Assembly (NCBI RefSeq): GCF_022267535.1
Contig: NZ_JAHNZV010000011.1
Location: forward strand, 1-64,000
Direction of reading: 5' to 3'
Source of the DNA: Psychromonas antarctica
GTDB taxonomy: Bacteria; Pseudomonadota; Gammaproteobacteria; Enterobacterales; Psychromonadaceae
DNA length: 64,000 bases
Shown: piece after piece, positions 36,039-47,024 of the stretch
How positions within the stretch are numbered: the stretch's first letter is position 1
Layout of the letters: every line of letters starts with the position of its first letter
Program-made: the position numbers and the translations under genes
Notes under the pieces: model-generated
What the model was told of the DNA's origin: nothing
What the model saw: only the letters and a program-made list of their open reading frames with translations
Database searches by the model: none

Positions 36039-37889
36039 TTATTTTATCATACACATAGGGCAGTAAGCGTAACGACCTTGGGGATCATTAAACTTTGTCA
36101 ATAGTGCTGTTTGTGATTGCAGCGCACTAATCGTTTGCTGTAGAAGGGGACTGATCTGCACACTTTGAGGTACGAACTGCACCGCCGAGATAAATATCTC
36201 ATTGAGTAATTGTTGTTTTGCAGACAGCGTTGGTTCAAGTTCCTGTATATCATATTGGCCTAGCCCTGCTAATATTGCAGCTTGGTCGATAGCATCTTGC
36301 AATCCCCCTAGCTGATCAACAAGACCGCTCTGTTTTGCATCAGTACCTGTCCATACACGCCCTTGTGCGACATTATCAACCTCTTGCAATGTCATGCTGC
36401 GACCTTCTGCTACGACTGTTAGAAACTGCTGATAGCCGTGTTCAATCCCTATCTGCATAATTTCAGCAAGTTCGGGATTCAGTGCGCGTGTTGGGTCTAG
36501 CGCCGATAGTTCACTTGTTCCCACACCATCATTATATATGCCCAATTTATTGAGGGCTTTATCTGTGCTGGCATACATGCCAAAAATGCCAATTGAGCCG
36601 GTTAAAGTTGATGGATATGCAACAATATAATCAGCTGCTGATGCTATCCAGTAACCGCCAGATGCGGTTACGCTGCCCATTGAGACGACCACTTTTTTAC
36701 CCGCCTTTTTTAATGCTAATACTTGCTGGCGAATCTTTTCAGATGCAAAAGCGCTACCACCCGGTGTATCAAGACGAATAACAACCGCTTTTATCTGTTT
36801 ATCGTTAAGCGCTTTGTCTAATAGTGCATTAAAGCTCTCTGATCCTATCGCATCTATTTTTTGCGTTCCTGTTAAAATTTCACCACTGCCATGAATCAAT
36901 GCTATTTGGTCATGGTTGCCCGTGCTTTGATATAAGCGAGGTAACGTCGATTGATAATCTGCATAACTCAATAAAGTAAAATCAATAGCGGCATCTTTTG
37001 CTTGTTCTTTAAGTTTATTGATTACTTCAAAACGATTATTTAGAAAATCGACTAAACCGACTTGCTTTGCGTAGAGTGCAGTATCCCCTCCCGCATTTTG
37101 TAGCGCTGATTTTAATTGTGCGAGAGACGGTGACAACGATTGAGGGGTGATGTTACTTTTATCTTTACGCTCATTAATCACCGTATCAATATAATTCGTC
37201 CATAATTGGTTTAACCAATGACGATTTGCTAACTTACTCTCTTCTGACATGTGATTTTGAGTGAAAGGTTCGACAAAAGATTTATAGGTACCGACTTTAA
37301 ATATATGTGGAGTAATGAGGAGGTTGTCTAACACTTCTTTAAAATAGAGACGGTATACTGAAAAACCTTGTAAAAAGACTAACCCTTGCGGATTGAGGTA
37401 AATATGATCGGCAAAACTGGCTAACAGGTATTGCGTTTGTGAATAGTTATCAGCAATCGCGTTAACCGTTTTCCCCTTTGCTTTAAACGCATTTAGCGCG
37501 TCACCAATATCGCTAAGATGGTTAAAACTGGCGCTATTTAAAGCATCTAATTCCAATAAGATGCTTTTAATTTTAGGATCATTTCCGGCGTGATGGATTA
37601 CTTGGATAACTTCATCAATTTGATATTCAGTCAGTTGTGACTGTTCAGATGACATTAGCTGTTTTGACAGTTCAGAAGAGAAGTCCAGAGGTTGTTTTTG
37701 TTCAACAATATTACCACTGAAATTTAGATGCAGGATTGAATTGTCGGCGATGACAATTTCTTGTTCGTCGGCATTAATGGCGATAACAACGAGTAATATG
37801 ATAATTAAAAAAAGGGCATTAATAACCAATAAACGGGTGAAATTGATCACACTAGCAACTGTTTTTAGCCATGAATAGATTGATTTCAT
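36039..37889 (-). CDS. sppA: Signal peptide peptidase SppA, 67K type
   Basis: SppA is an inner-membrane serine protease facing the periplasm that degrades cleaved signal peptides. I start at the ATG at 37889, with AAGGAT 6 bases upstream, giving 616 residues (E. coli 618). The N-terminal anchor is LLVINALFLIIILLVVIAI. Two tandem S49 domains follow. The catalytic Lys lies in KVGTYKSFVEPFTQNHMS at about 200 and the catalytic Ser in GSVTASGGYWIASAAD at about 400, the Lys/Ser dyad split across the domains. It is monocistronic on the minus strand. Confidence 0.96.
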   Translation of the reverse strand: MKSIYSWLKTVASVINFTRLLVINALFLIIILLVVIAINADEQEIVIADNSILHLNFSGNIVEQKQPLDFSSELSKQLMSSEQSQLTEYQIDEVIQVIHHAGNDPKIKSILLELDALNSASFNHLSDIGDALNAFKAKGKTVNAIADNYSQTQYLLASFADHIYLNPQGLVFLQGFSVYRLYFKEVLDNLLITPHIFKVGTYKSFVEPFTQNHMSEESKLANRHWLNQLWTNYIDTVINERKDKSNITPQSLSPSLAQLKSALQNAGGDTALYAKQVGLVDFLNNRFEVINKLKEQAKDAAIDFTLLSYADYQSTLPRLYQSTGNHDQIALIHGSGEILTGTQKIDAIGSESFNALLDKALNDKQIKAVVIRLDTPGGSAFASEKIRQQVLALKKAGKKVVVSMGSVTASGGYWIASAADYIVAYPSTLTGSIGIFGMYASTDKALNKLGIYNDGVGTSELSALDPTRALNPELAEIMQIGIEHGYQQFLTVVAEGRSMTLQEVDNVAQGRVWTGTDAKQSGLVDQLGGLQDAIDQAAILAGLGQYDIQELEPTLSAKQQLLNEIFISAVQFVPQSVQISPLLQQTISALQSQTALLTKFNDPQGRYAYCPMCMIK

Positions 37890-37980
37890 TTCATATCCTT
37901 GTAAAAAAAGAAGGTAAAAATAAAGCACTGGATATTCGCATATACAGTGCTCTAATAAACGTCATGTAAGCGCTATAATA

Positions 37981-38520
37981 CTAGAAGTTCGACGTATCAA
38001 CAAAGAGACCTACTTTGAGATCTTCAGCGCTATAAATCACTTTACCGTCAACTTCAACAACACCATCCGCAATACCCATAACAAGCTTGCGCATAATTAA
38101 ACGTTTTATAGTAATACGGTAAGTTACTTTTTTAGCTGTAGGTAATACTTGACCTGTAAATTTAACATTACCGACACCTAATGCGCGACCTTTACCAGGA
38201 CCTCCGCTCCAACCAAGGAAGAAGCCTACTAGTTGCCACATAGCATCAAGACCGAGACAACCGGGCATAACCGGGTCACCTGGGAAGTGGCATTGAAAGA
38301 ACCATAACGCTTTATCAATATCTAATTCAGCAATTAATTCGCCCTTACCGTGCTCACCGCCATCCGATGTGATGGATATAATACGGTCTAGCATGAGCAT
38401 ATTATCAACGGGAAGTTGACAGTTGCCTTCGCCAAACAGCTTACCTTGACCACATTTCACTAATTCTTCTTTGTCGTAAGAGTTTTTCCCCAACTCTTTT
38501 TGGGATAGGGTTTTAGTCAT
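37981..38520 (-). CDS. fabA: 3-hydroxydecanoyl-ACP dehydratase/isomerase
   Basis: FabA dehydrates 3-hydroxydecanoyl-ACP and isomerises trans-2 to cis-3-decenoyl-ACP, the branch point for unsaturated fatty acids without oxygen. The 179-residue protein (ATG at 38520; a GTG at 38526 is the alternative) has the active-site His in [20 protein letters not shown] and the Asp in the same block, and the start region [18 protein letters not shown] typical of FabA and not FabZ. It lies just upstream of sppA on the same strand and downstream of the Lon-type gene, as in E. coli. Confidence 0.97.
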   Translation of the reverse strand: MTKTLSQKELGKNSYDKEELVKCGQGKLFGEGNCQLPVDNMLMLDRIISITSDGGEHGKGELIAELDIDKALWFFQCHFPGDPVMPGCLGLDAMWQLVGFFLGWSGGPGKGRALGVGNVKFTGQVLPTAKKVTYRITIKRLIMRKLVMGIADGVVEVDGKVIYSAEDLKVGLFVDTSNF

Positions 38521-38668
38521 AATCACTTATCTTGTAATAGAGAGAAATTGCTGCGGCATTGGAAACACTTGATTTTCAATACCATAAAAATTTTATGCTG
38601 CCGTACTTTATATGACAGGCTACTAACAATCAACTTTAATCAAAATCTTGTTGTGTGTAATTACTTAT

Positions 38669-40303
38669 CTAGCGAAATAAAGCAAGGCATCTATTTAATA
38701 CGCTATTTTCTTGTTCATCTTCTTTATTAAGCTCTTCAATACGCTTGTGGATGCGTATTACGATCTCGTTGAATGCTAGTTTCATGGAAAGAGGAAAAGC
38801 TTCTTGGCAATGATCAATTCCATAAATATTAATTTTTTTACGGCTTATTAACTTCAGTGTCTCTACCTCTAAAGTGAGGTTAATTTGATTCGCTTTAGGA
38901 ATTAAAATAGTGACGGGCTCACTGAGAAGGCCGAGCAAAAATAAGCGCGTGACGGCTTTGATTTTTTGATTGACCCCGCCTATCGCTAACACATTACCAT
39001 GTTGATCTAATGAGCCTGTTACGAATAAATTTTGTGATATAGGCGTCTGTGCATAACAAGAAGTAACCGCGAGAAAGATGGCTAAAGAGGCGCTGTCCCC
39101 ATCGCTTTCTTGATAAGACTGCTCAAAGACTACGTTGCATGACAATGGAAAATGTTGAATATGGGTGAAAAAATGGTTTAAATACCCCTGTACAATTAAG
39201 ATGCTTTTAGCATGTATGTTGCCTGCTAACTCTACTTTGCGTTCAACATCAACGATTTCTCCATCGCCCAACATATCACTCGCTGATATTCTAAAAATTT
39301 CACCAAACTCGGTAGGGTAACCCATTAACTCAACAACCGACATTCCATTTATCTGACCAATTTCCTGACCTTTAAGCTGAATTTTAAGCTGTTTTTCTAA
39401 TAAAGCTTGGTCACTAAAATTTTCGACCAAAGATTGTGATTGCACTTGGATATCAAGTGCTTTTTGCAGGCTATCGGCTGAAAGAAGTGATTCTTCAGTA
39501 TTAAAAAGTTGACCATAACGGAGTAGATTTTCAATTAATTCGGGTGCAAATAGAATTTTTTTCTGGTGTTCACATTGGCTCGACAGATGATGAAAGAGTA
39601 ATGCCAGTGCTTGTGTTGATATTGGCATTAAATTGCGCTTTGCGATTAGTTTAAGGCAATAATTGTGTAGCGCATGAATATTTTTATCTGTTGATTTTAT
39701 GTCGCTTGATAACTCAGTAAACAAAGATCCAACGAGATTGTATTCAGGATCAATTTGAGCCAATTCATCAAGTTGGTAACGGTTTGCAACTAAAATAATT
39801 TTGGTTGTTATTTCTTGCGATGGAGCGAGGGGGTATTGACCTTTTAGTTTGTCGCCATTTACCGCTGAGGTAGCAGGCAATTTACGATCAATTAAAAAAG
39901 CTTTAAGTAAAAACCATAAATTTGGATTAACTAGCAATGGGCTTATGTGTAGGATCAAGCTGCCATGGTTAAAATTATAAATTTCACCTTGTAGGAAATC
40001 GATCTCTGGTTCTTTGAGTAAACTTAGTCGCCCAAAAAGTCGCTGCTGATCGTAATTCTGCAGTGCAAGTTGCTTATGGTTGTTGTCAGTTGACTCAGTG
40101 ATAACTGCAACAGCTGCTTGCCAAAAGCGCGCATTGAAAATGAGCAAGGGTTGAGGTAGAAGCATAAAATGCTGAACAAGCTGCGAAACAATGGGGAATA
40201 TTGATAGCCAATTGTCTTCCTCAGCAGAGGGGGTAGATAATTGAGAGATAAAATCGGGAGTACATTGCTTTACCGTTAATGGTGTTAACGCATTATCGTG
40301 CAT
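38669..40303 (-). CDS. Lon-type peptidase LonB/YcbZ-like
   Basis: This 544-residue protein (ATG at 40303; longer starts are possible) ends in a Lon S16 protease domain. The nucleophile Ser is in QESDGDSASLAIFLAV at about 430 and the Lys in GGVNQKIKAVTRLF at about 475, preceded by VVELMGYPTEFGEI. The N-terminal half is only loosely AAA-like; I see no clear Walker A loop, which is also true of YcbZ-type proteins. The neighbour fabA is the same as for ycbZ in E. coli. The cellular substrate is not known. Confidence 0.82.
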   Translation of the reverse strand: MHDNALTPLTVKQCTPDFISQLSTPSAEEDNWLSIFPIVSQLVQHFMLLPQPLLIFNARFWQAAVAVITESTDNNHKQLALQNYDQQRLFGRLSLLKEPEIDFLQGEIYNFNHGSLILHISPLLVNPNLWFLLKAFLIDRKLPATSAVNGDKLKGQYPLAPSQEITTKIILVANRYQLDELAQIDPEYNLVGSLFTELSSDIKSTDKNIHALHNYCLKLIAKRNLMPISTQALALLFHHLSSQCEHQKKILFAPELIENLLRYGQLFNTEESLLSADSLQKALDIQVQSQSLVENFSDQALLEKQLKIQLKGQEIGQINGMSVVELMGYPTEFGEIFRISASDMLGDGEIVDVERKVELAGNIHAKSILIVQGYLNHFFTHIQHFPLSCNVVFEQSYQESDGDSASLAIFLAVTSCYAQTPISQNLFVTGSLDQHGNVLAIGGVNQKIKAVTRLFLLGLLSEPVTILIPKANQINLTLEVETLKLISRKKINIYGIDHCQEAFPLSMKLAFNEIVIRIHKRIEELNKEDEQENSVLNRCLALFR

Positions 40304-40437
40304 TGTGTTTTCGATGTGTTGTTTATCAACTGAATAATTTATCGGCAAAGTAGCAACTCTAAAATAGATGATTATATGTAGTACAACTCCGTGATGCAAT
40401 GAGTATGGTTAAATACTCATTGGCAATTACTCATCAT

Positions 40438-40827
40438 TTATAATTTATAATCATTATATTTCTGTTTTTGATATAACTTTTCACAGGTTAAGCAACGCTG
40501 TGTTGTCGGCTCATTATTAAGTCGTTGTATATCTATTTCATCTTCGCAGTCTGCGCATAAACCATATAAACCGATAGCAATATTATTAAGTGCGGCATCA
40601 ATGCTTCTCATTGCCGAAATCTTATGAGAAATAGAAGGAATTTCAATTTTTATCGCCATATCAAGTAGATCATCTGACGCAAGTTTTTCTAATTTATTTG
40701 CGGCTAAGTTATGACTGGTATGATTTGAGCGCATTAAAATATCTGTCATTTCATGACGCAGCTTATCAAAGGAATTTAAAAGGGATTGCTGGTACTGATT
40801 TAGTTGTGCTTCACTGATATGTTGCAT
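40438..40827 (-). CDS. DksA/TraR-family C4 zinc finger protein
   Basis: The 129-residue protein has a helical N-terminal part (QYQQSLLNSFDKLRHEMTDI) and a C-terminal zinc finger with CADC at about 97-100 and CLTC at about 117-120. The layout matches small DksA-like proteins that enter the RNA polymerase secondary channel. The block IDAALNNIAIGLYGLCADC is the family signature directly before the finger. It is shorter than DksA (151), so it is a paralogue rather than DksA itself. It could modulate stress or stringent responses; this is inferred from the family. Confidence 0.85.
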   Translation of the reverse strand: MQHISEAQLNQYQQSLLNSFDKLRHEMTDILMRSNHTSHNLAANKLEKLASDDLLDMAIKIEIPSISHKISAMRSIDAALNNIAIGLYGLCADCEDEIDIQRLNNEPTTQRCLTCEKLYQKQKYNDYKL

Positions 40828-41146
40828 AAAGACTCACCGTAACAAAATTATTCCCTTATGTTAAAGTTAGACGCGGTGTAAGCTAATGATTTAAGTCAAT
40901 TTCCGACATATTTTCGGCACTGATTTAATCTCACTTGATATAGATCACGTTTGTTTTTTGTTGATTAATTTTTTATCATCGATGGTGATAGCAAAAATAG
41001 ATTAACGGTGAGGCTTTGATATGTCCTGCTAATGTTGAATCTTGGCGTAACTTTTTAGGTATTACGCCTTAATCCTCCTCATTAGTGATTTATGCTGGCT
41101 AATCTGCCGATAAACGTGATTACTAACGAGTGCTTGTGGTTCTAAT
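40828..41146. other. Intergenic region, no gene seen
   Basis: About 320 bases without a coding frame. A small palindrome TATCA-TCGATGG-TGATA is at about 40974-40990. Nothing else is supportable. Confidence 0.5.
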
Positions 41147-41923
41147 TTACCATTTTTTCTTATCTTGAAAGATAACATCAAGATCGTCTTTCTTTTCTTT
41201 CTCTTTCGCTCTAATTGCTTCTAGCTCTTTATCACTGTGTTTCACTAAATAAGACTTTATCTCATTCTTTGTCTCGAGTAGCTGAAGCTGTTTTTTCTCA
41301 AGGTAACTATCTTTATCTGGAATGTTGTCAAGAATAGAAATTAACTTGTTGATCATCTGATTAGCACTGCCGAATTGTTTGCTCATTTTTGCATTAATAA
41401 TTCGCTTAATACTGTTCTCTAAATTGATTTTTAATTGCATTAGCTCTATGCGATGATCTTCTGAAACAAAAATTTCAGTATTTATTTTTCCTTTCGCGTG
41501 TTCAGAGCGAAGCACGGCTCTTATTTTCTTGGTTACTTGTAATAATTGTAAAGCTTCTTTATCCGTTTCGGGAGTACGAAAAATGCTCTCATCTGGAGGG
41601 GTATAGTTAGTTCGTACTTGCTCTATTTGCGCATCGGTGTTTTTAAGATGCTCGCGAATTTGTAAACTGTCTGGAGAGCTTTTTACCATTCGCATTAGCG
41701 CATTACGTATCCTGTTTTGCAGGATTAATAGCAGGGATTTACTGAAGGGCATTCGTGTCGCATTGAGCAGCAGTTCATCCACTTCGGTGATTACGGCGCG
41801 TTGTTTGCTGATCGCGATTCTTCTTTCGGCTTCAATCTTTTGCTTATATTGTTGAATCATATTGTAGCCAATTAAAACAAACAGTAATAAAGCAATCAGT
41901 GATAAAATTAGTGGGAATAACAT
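41147..41923 (-). CDS. Membrane-anchored coiled-coil protein of unknown function
   Basis: I do not recognise the family. The 258-residue protein has one N-terminal membrane helix (LFPLILSLIALLLFVLIGYNM) and otherwise long charged helices with heptad-like leucines, probably coiled coil in the cytoplasm. The C terminus is very rich in Lys, Glu and Asp (AIRAKEKEKKDDLDVIFQ). It follows an orphan histidine kinase gene by 70 bases on the same strand, so the two may be one operon and one signalling unit. No enzyme motif is visible. Confidence 0.7.
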   Translation of the reverse strand: MLFPLILSLIALLLFVLIGYNMIQQYKQKIEAERRIAISKQRAVITEVDELLLNATRMPFSKSLLLILQNRIRNALMRMVKSSPDSLQIREHLKNTDAQIEQVRTNYTPPDESIFRTPETDKEALQLLQVTKKIRAVLRSEHAKGKINTEIFVSEDHRIELMQLKINLENSIKRIINAKMSKQFGSANQMINKLISILDNIPDKDSYLEKKQLQLLETKNEIKSYLVKHSDKELEAIRAKEKEKKDDLDVIFQDKKKW

Positions 41924-41993
41924 AGGCTCTCGTAAAACAAATTAATTAGGTTAGATGTCACTGCAAATAATGCATTCAATGACGTAGTGTGCA

Positions 41994-42680
41994 TTAAGGT
42001 AGCCGTAAGGTAAATAAACTTCCGCCAGATTCAATTTTATTTTCTAGTAAAATGTGACCTTGCAACTGCTTGTTTTTGTGCTCCGCGGCTATTCGCTGCG
42101 CAAATAATAGACCTAAACCACTTCGTCCTTTACTGGCATTAAATGGTGCATTTGTGGTGTTATTGATGGCCAGCATATGGTCAGGATAACCTTCACCATC
42201 ATCGTCTACCTGTACATTGAGATAGTGATTATCCATAAAAGCACGCAATATTATACTTTTTTTTGTATGTCGAAGTGCATTAATAAAAATATCACCGATT
42301 AAGTAGGTGATTAAATCTAGATCAAAATAGGCTGTTAAATCAGGATCTACCTCTAATAAAATTTTCACATGATGACTATTCAAATAAAGCCGATTTCTGT
42401 CGAGTACTTCTTGAAACATCTCGGCGACAGAATGCTCTTCTATATAAATAGGGAGTTGATTTTGCTCATCTCGATACAAAGCGAGCAGTTGCATTAAGCC
42501 CCCGTTAATTCTTGATGTTTGGTAATGCAGATCAGCGAAAGCTTGGTGTTGTTTGGAAGTTAAATTATCTGCTAGATCTAAGTTTTCAATAGATTGTAAT
42601 AACATAAAAAGCGAATTTTTCATGTCATGCGCACTGGTTGCCAAGATGGTGCTGAAATCAAGTTCACTAGGTTTGTTCAT
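41994..42680 (-). CDS. Orphan sensor histidine kinase, cytoplasmic, no sensor domain
   Basis: The 228-residue protein is almost only a kinase core. The phospho-acceptor His is in TILATSAHDMKNSLFMLL at about residue 18, and the ATPase domain shows the N box GDIFINALRHTKKS (about 130), DDDGEGYPDHM and SGLGLLFAQRIAAEH. It has no membrane helix and no PAS, GAF or HAMP domain, so the input must come from another protein. No response regulator gene adjoins it. The gene downstream encodes a membrane-anchored coiled-coil protein that might be the partner. Confidence 0.88.
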   Translation of the reverse strand: MNKPSELDFSTILATSAHDMKNSLFMLLQSIENLDLADNLTSKQHQAFADLHYQTSRINGGLMQLLALYRDEQNQLPIYIEEHSVAEMFQEVLDRNRLYLNSHHVKILLEVDPDLTAYFDLDLITYLIGDIFINALRHTKKSIILRAFMDNHYLNVQVDDDGEGYPDHMLAINNTTNAPFNASKGRSGLGLLFAQRIAAEHKNKQLQGHILLENKIESGGSLFTLRLP

Positions 42681-42772
42681 AAGAACCTCTGCATCGGTTT
42701 TGCAAAATACTATTAGTATGAGAGATATACGTTAAATATCAAGTAGGTAAAGTAGCGCTTTCTGTTTATTAG

Positions 42773-43798
<1,026 letters not shown>

Positions 43799-43834
43799 CC
43801 CAATAAATAACGCGCTTAACAAGCGCGATATTTT

Positions 43835-45259
43835 TTACACTTCGTTTCTATTTAGTGCTGACAGGCAGGGTAAAATCCTGCTGACTTTATCAAAACACTC
43901 TTGATATTCTTGCTCAAAAATAGAGTCTGCAACTAGTCCGCCACCCGCCCAGCAATATATTCTATGATTGTCACATATCAATGTTCTGATTGCGATATTC
44001 ATATCCATCTGCCCGCTACCGTTAATATAGCCAATACTGCCACAGTAGGTGTGGCGTTTATTAGGTTCTAATTCTGCAATAATTTCCATTGCTCGTATTT
44101 TCGGTGCGCCAGTAATCGAACCGCCCGGAAAGCAAGCCCTGAGCAGATCCTCTGTGCTGCAATGTGCTGCTAATTTACCTAAAACAGTACTGACTAAGTG
44201 ATGTACAGCTGGAAAACTTTCAATAGCAAATAATGTCGGAACACGCACGCTGCCGGCGTCACATACTCGCCCAATATCATTGCGCAGGAGATCAACGATC
44301 ATTAAATTTTCAGCACGATCCTTTGGTGAGTCAGCCAATGCTTGTCGGCTGACTTCATCTTCTCTTTTATTTTCACAACGTGGTCGGGTGCCCTTGATAG
44401 GTTTACTTTCAACAATACCTTTATTTAATTTCAAAAACCGTTCGGGTGATAAAGATAAAATAACCTGTGAAGGTAAGCGTAAAAAGGCGCCAAAAGGCGG
44501 CTTGTTATCAGCAAATAGTGCTTGATAAGCCTGATATTCATCACCTTGGTAAGCGGCTTCAAAGCGCTGTGCCAAATTAACTTGATAACAATCCCCACTG
44601 AGTATGTAGTCCTGAATACGTTTAAATTTTGCCTGATAAACGAGCTTGTCCATATTGGCTGACCAGCTCTCTCTCAATCTAAATAGCGGTGTCGAAGATC
44701 TTTGGTCGCATTGTTCTTTTAACCAATCAAAGCGATCTAACCACAAGTCTTCTACGTTTTGGTCACTATTTTGGGATTTATGTGAGAGCAGGTAAAATTG
44801 AGCGTCCTGATTGTCGTAGACTAACGCCCAATCATAAAAGCCAAAAGCCATCACGGGTAAATCGAGCCCCTGAAGTTTATCGGCATTATTTATCTGTTCA
44901 ATTTGATAGCCAAGTTCATAGGCCATATAACCAACTGCACCGCCCGTAAAGGGCAGATATTGCTCTGTCGTAATGTCTTCAAACAAAGTACTGCGCAGTG
45001 TGCTGAGTAGTTCAAAGGGATCTTGATTGTGCACCGAGTGATGCTGGTTTTGTACTATTTGTGTTTCGTTAGTGAATGTTTGTAGAGTAGCGATGGGTTG
45101 GGCACTGTAAATTGACCAACGACTATCGATATGAGCTGTGTCTGCTGATTCTAATAAAACCCCCCAGTCAAGAGCAGCAATACGAGCTTTAAAATTAGAA
45201 AATTCACTCGCGGTTAATAAAATAGGTTTAATAAGTAGGTCAGTCGTGCAATGCGTCAT
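43835..45259 (-). CDS. pabB: Aminodeoxychorismate synthase component I
   Basis: PabB converts chorismate and ammonia to 4-amino-4-deoxychorismate for p-aminobenzoate and folate. The 474-residue protein shows GAVGYMAYELGYQ, CYQVNLAQRFEA, LSLSPERFL, and PIKGTRPR, where the Lys forms the enzyme intermediate in PabB and TrpE has Ala. Then come AENLMIVDLLRNDIGRVC, HHLVSTVLG, and FPGGSITGAPKIRAMEII. The glutamine amidotransferase subunit PabA is not in the window. It is convergent with cysB and divergent from fumA. Confidence 0.95.
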   Translation of the reverse strand: MTHCTTDLLIKPILLTASEFSNFKARIAALDWGVLLESADTAHIDSRWSIYSAQPIATLQTFTNETQIVQNQHHSVHNQDPFELLSTLRSTLFEDITTEQYLPFTGGAVGYMAYELGYQIEQINNADKLQGLDLPVMAFGFYDWALVYDNQDAQFYLLSHKSQNSDQNVEDLWLDRFDWLKEQCDQRSSTPLFRLRESWSANMDKLVYQAKFKRIQDYILSGDCYQVNLAQRFEAAYQGDEYQAYQALFADNKPPFGAFLRLPSQVILSLSPERFLKLNKGIVESKPIKGTRPRCENKREDEVSRQALADSPKDRAENLMIVDLLRNDIGRVCDAGSVRVPTLFAIESFPAVHHLVSTVLGKLAAHCSTEDLLRACFPGGSITGAPKIRAMEIIAELEPNKRHTYCGSIGYINGSGQMDMNIAIRTLICDNHRIYCWAGGGLVADSIFEQEYQECFDKVSRILPCLSALNRNEV

Positions 45260-45393
45260 AGTTTTTCGAATTTAGGCAACAGTTTTATAATAAATAGGTT
45301 GGCGAATATTAAGATGAAGATTAACATTCTCTGTATACTCAAGCCACTTATAATCACTTAGCTTAGTTTTATTTAAGTAAATCGGAGTTTCAT

Positions 45394-46935
45394 ATGACGA
45401 TGATTAAACAACAAGACTTTATCAATAGCATAGCCAATGCATTACAGTTTATCTCCTATTACCATCCAGTTGATTTTATACAAGCGATGCATAAAGCCTA
45501 TCAGGCAGAACAAAACCCTGCGGCCAAAGATGCCATTGCGCAGATTCTGATTAATTCGCGCATGTGTGCCGAAGGAAAACGGCCAATTTGCCAAGATACA
45601 GGTATTGTGGATGTTTTTGTAAAAATAGGGATGAACATTTCTTTTGCAACCGACTTAACAATCCAAGAGATAGTGGACGCGGGGGTGCGCAAAGCTTATA
45701 CGGATCCAACTAACCCGCTGCGCGCTTCGATTGTGAGTGATCCTGCCGGCGAACGTAAAAATACTCAAGATAATACTCCCGCGGTTGTCCATGTTGAAAT
45801 GGTGCGTGGCGATACAGTTGAGGTGACGGTTGCGGCTAAAGGTGGTGGCTCTGAAAATAAATCTAAGATGGCGATGTTAAATCCATCTGATTCGATTGCC
45901 GATTGGGTTGAGCAGATGCTACCTTCCATGGGGGCCGGTTGGTGCCCGCCGGGGATACTTGGAATTGGTATCGGTGGCACCATAGAAAAAGCCGCACTGT
46001 TAGCGAAAGAGTCATTAATGGCAGCGGTTGATATCACCGACCTACAGCAACGAGAAATAACCGATAGTGACAATTTGAGCGCTGATGAAAAGTTGCGTTT
46101 GGAGATCATGCGCCGTGTTAATGCTTTGGGTATTGGAGCACAAGGCTTAGGCGGCTTAACTACAGTTTTAGACGTTAAAATTAAAAGTTATCCAACGCAT
46201 GCCGCTTGTAAACCGGTGGTCATGATCCCTAATTGCGCGGCGACAAGGCATCTTCATTTTACGCTTGATGGCAGCGGAGAAGCCCAGTTTACGCCTCCTC
46301 AATTAAGTGATTGGCCCTTAATTACTGATGCTGTCGGAGACGGATCACATCGTGTTAATCTTGATGAACTTAATAAAGTTGATATTACCAACTGGAAAAG
46401 CGGCGATACCTTGTTGCTTTCTGGGAAAATCTTGACCGGCCGAGATGCCGCGCATAAACGTATTCACGAGTTGGTTACCTCGGGTGAAGGTTTGCCTGCT
46501 GGTGTTGATTTTAACGGCCGATTTATTTATTACGTAGGTCCCGTTGATGCTGTGGGAGATGAGGTGGTTGGGCCTGCAGGACCAACCACAGCAACCAGAA
46601 TGGACAAATATACAGACTTTATGCTTGAGGAAATGGGGCTGTTCGGCATGATAGGTAAATCTGAGCGAGGACAAAAAACAGTTGAATCCATTGCGAAACA
46701 CAAATCTGTCTATTTAATGGCTGTCGGTGGGGCTGCCTATCTGGTCTCAAAAGCAATAAAAAAATCCCGCGTGGTGGCATTTGCCGATTTGGGAATGGAG
46801 GCTATTTATGAATTTGAAGTTAAAGATATGCCAGTTACCGTGGCGGTTGACAGTGATGGAAATAATGTACATGCGCAGGGGCCGGCTATTTGGAAGCTAA
46901 AAATTGCGGAACTTGATAGAAAATTATCTAAATAG
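45394..46935 (+). CDS. fumA: Fumarate hydratase class I (iron-sulfur)
   Basis: This [4Fe-4S] enzyme interconverts fumarate and malate. The 513-residue length is that of two-domain class I fumarases (E. coli FumA is 548). The alpha part holds GKRPICQDTGIVDVFVKIG with a cluster Cys, GGGSENKSKMAML, and GIGGTIEKAALLAKESL; the beta part holds AAHKRIHEL, YYVGPVDAVGDEVVGPAGPT and the C-terminal KLKIAELDRKLSK. GGAG sits 6 bases before the ATG. It stands between pabB (divergent) and aspC. FumA/FumB/TtdAB-type class I proteins cannot be separated from sequence alone. Confidence 0.92.
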   Translation: MTMIKQQDFINSIANALQFISYYHPVDFIQAMHKAYQAEQNPAAKDAIAQILINSRMCAEGKRPICQDTGIVDVFVKIGMNISFATDLTIQEIVDAGVRKAYTDPTNPLRASIVSDPAGERKNTQDNTPAVVHVEMVRGDTVEVTVAAKGGGSENKSKMAMLNPSDSIADWVEQMLPSMGAGWCPPGILGIGIGGTIEKAALLAKESLMAAVDITDLQQREITDSDNLSADEKLRLEIMRRVNALGIGAQGLGGLTTVLDVKIKSYPTHAACKPVVMIPNCAATRHLHFTLDGSGEAQFTPPQLSDWPLITDAVGDGSHRVNLDELNKVDITNWKSGDTLLLSGKILTGRDAAHKRIHELVTSGEGLPAGVDFNGRFIYYVGPVDAVGDEVVGPAGPTTATRMDKYTDFMLEEMGLFGMIGKSERGQKTVESIAKHKSVYLMAVGGAAYLVSKAIKKSRVVAFADLGMEAIYEFEVKDMPVTVAVDSDGNNVHAQGPAIWKLKIAELDRKLSK

Positions 46936-47024
46936 ATCTATTTTTTATTGATTGAGAAACAAGAAATGGTATAACACTATTTACAAAATACTGTTGTGTT
47001 ACTGATGTTAATGAAGGAATAATC

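Noticed and set aside
46345-46701. 118-codon open frame on the minus strand
   Set aside because: It is opposite to fumA and has no ribosome site or recognisable domain.
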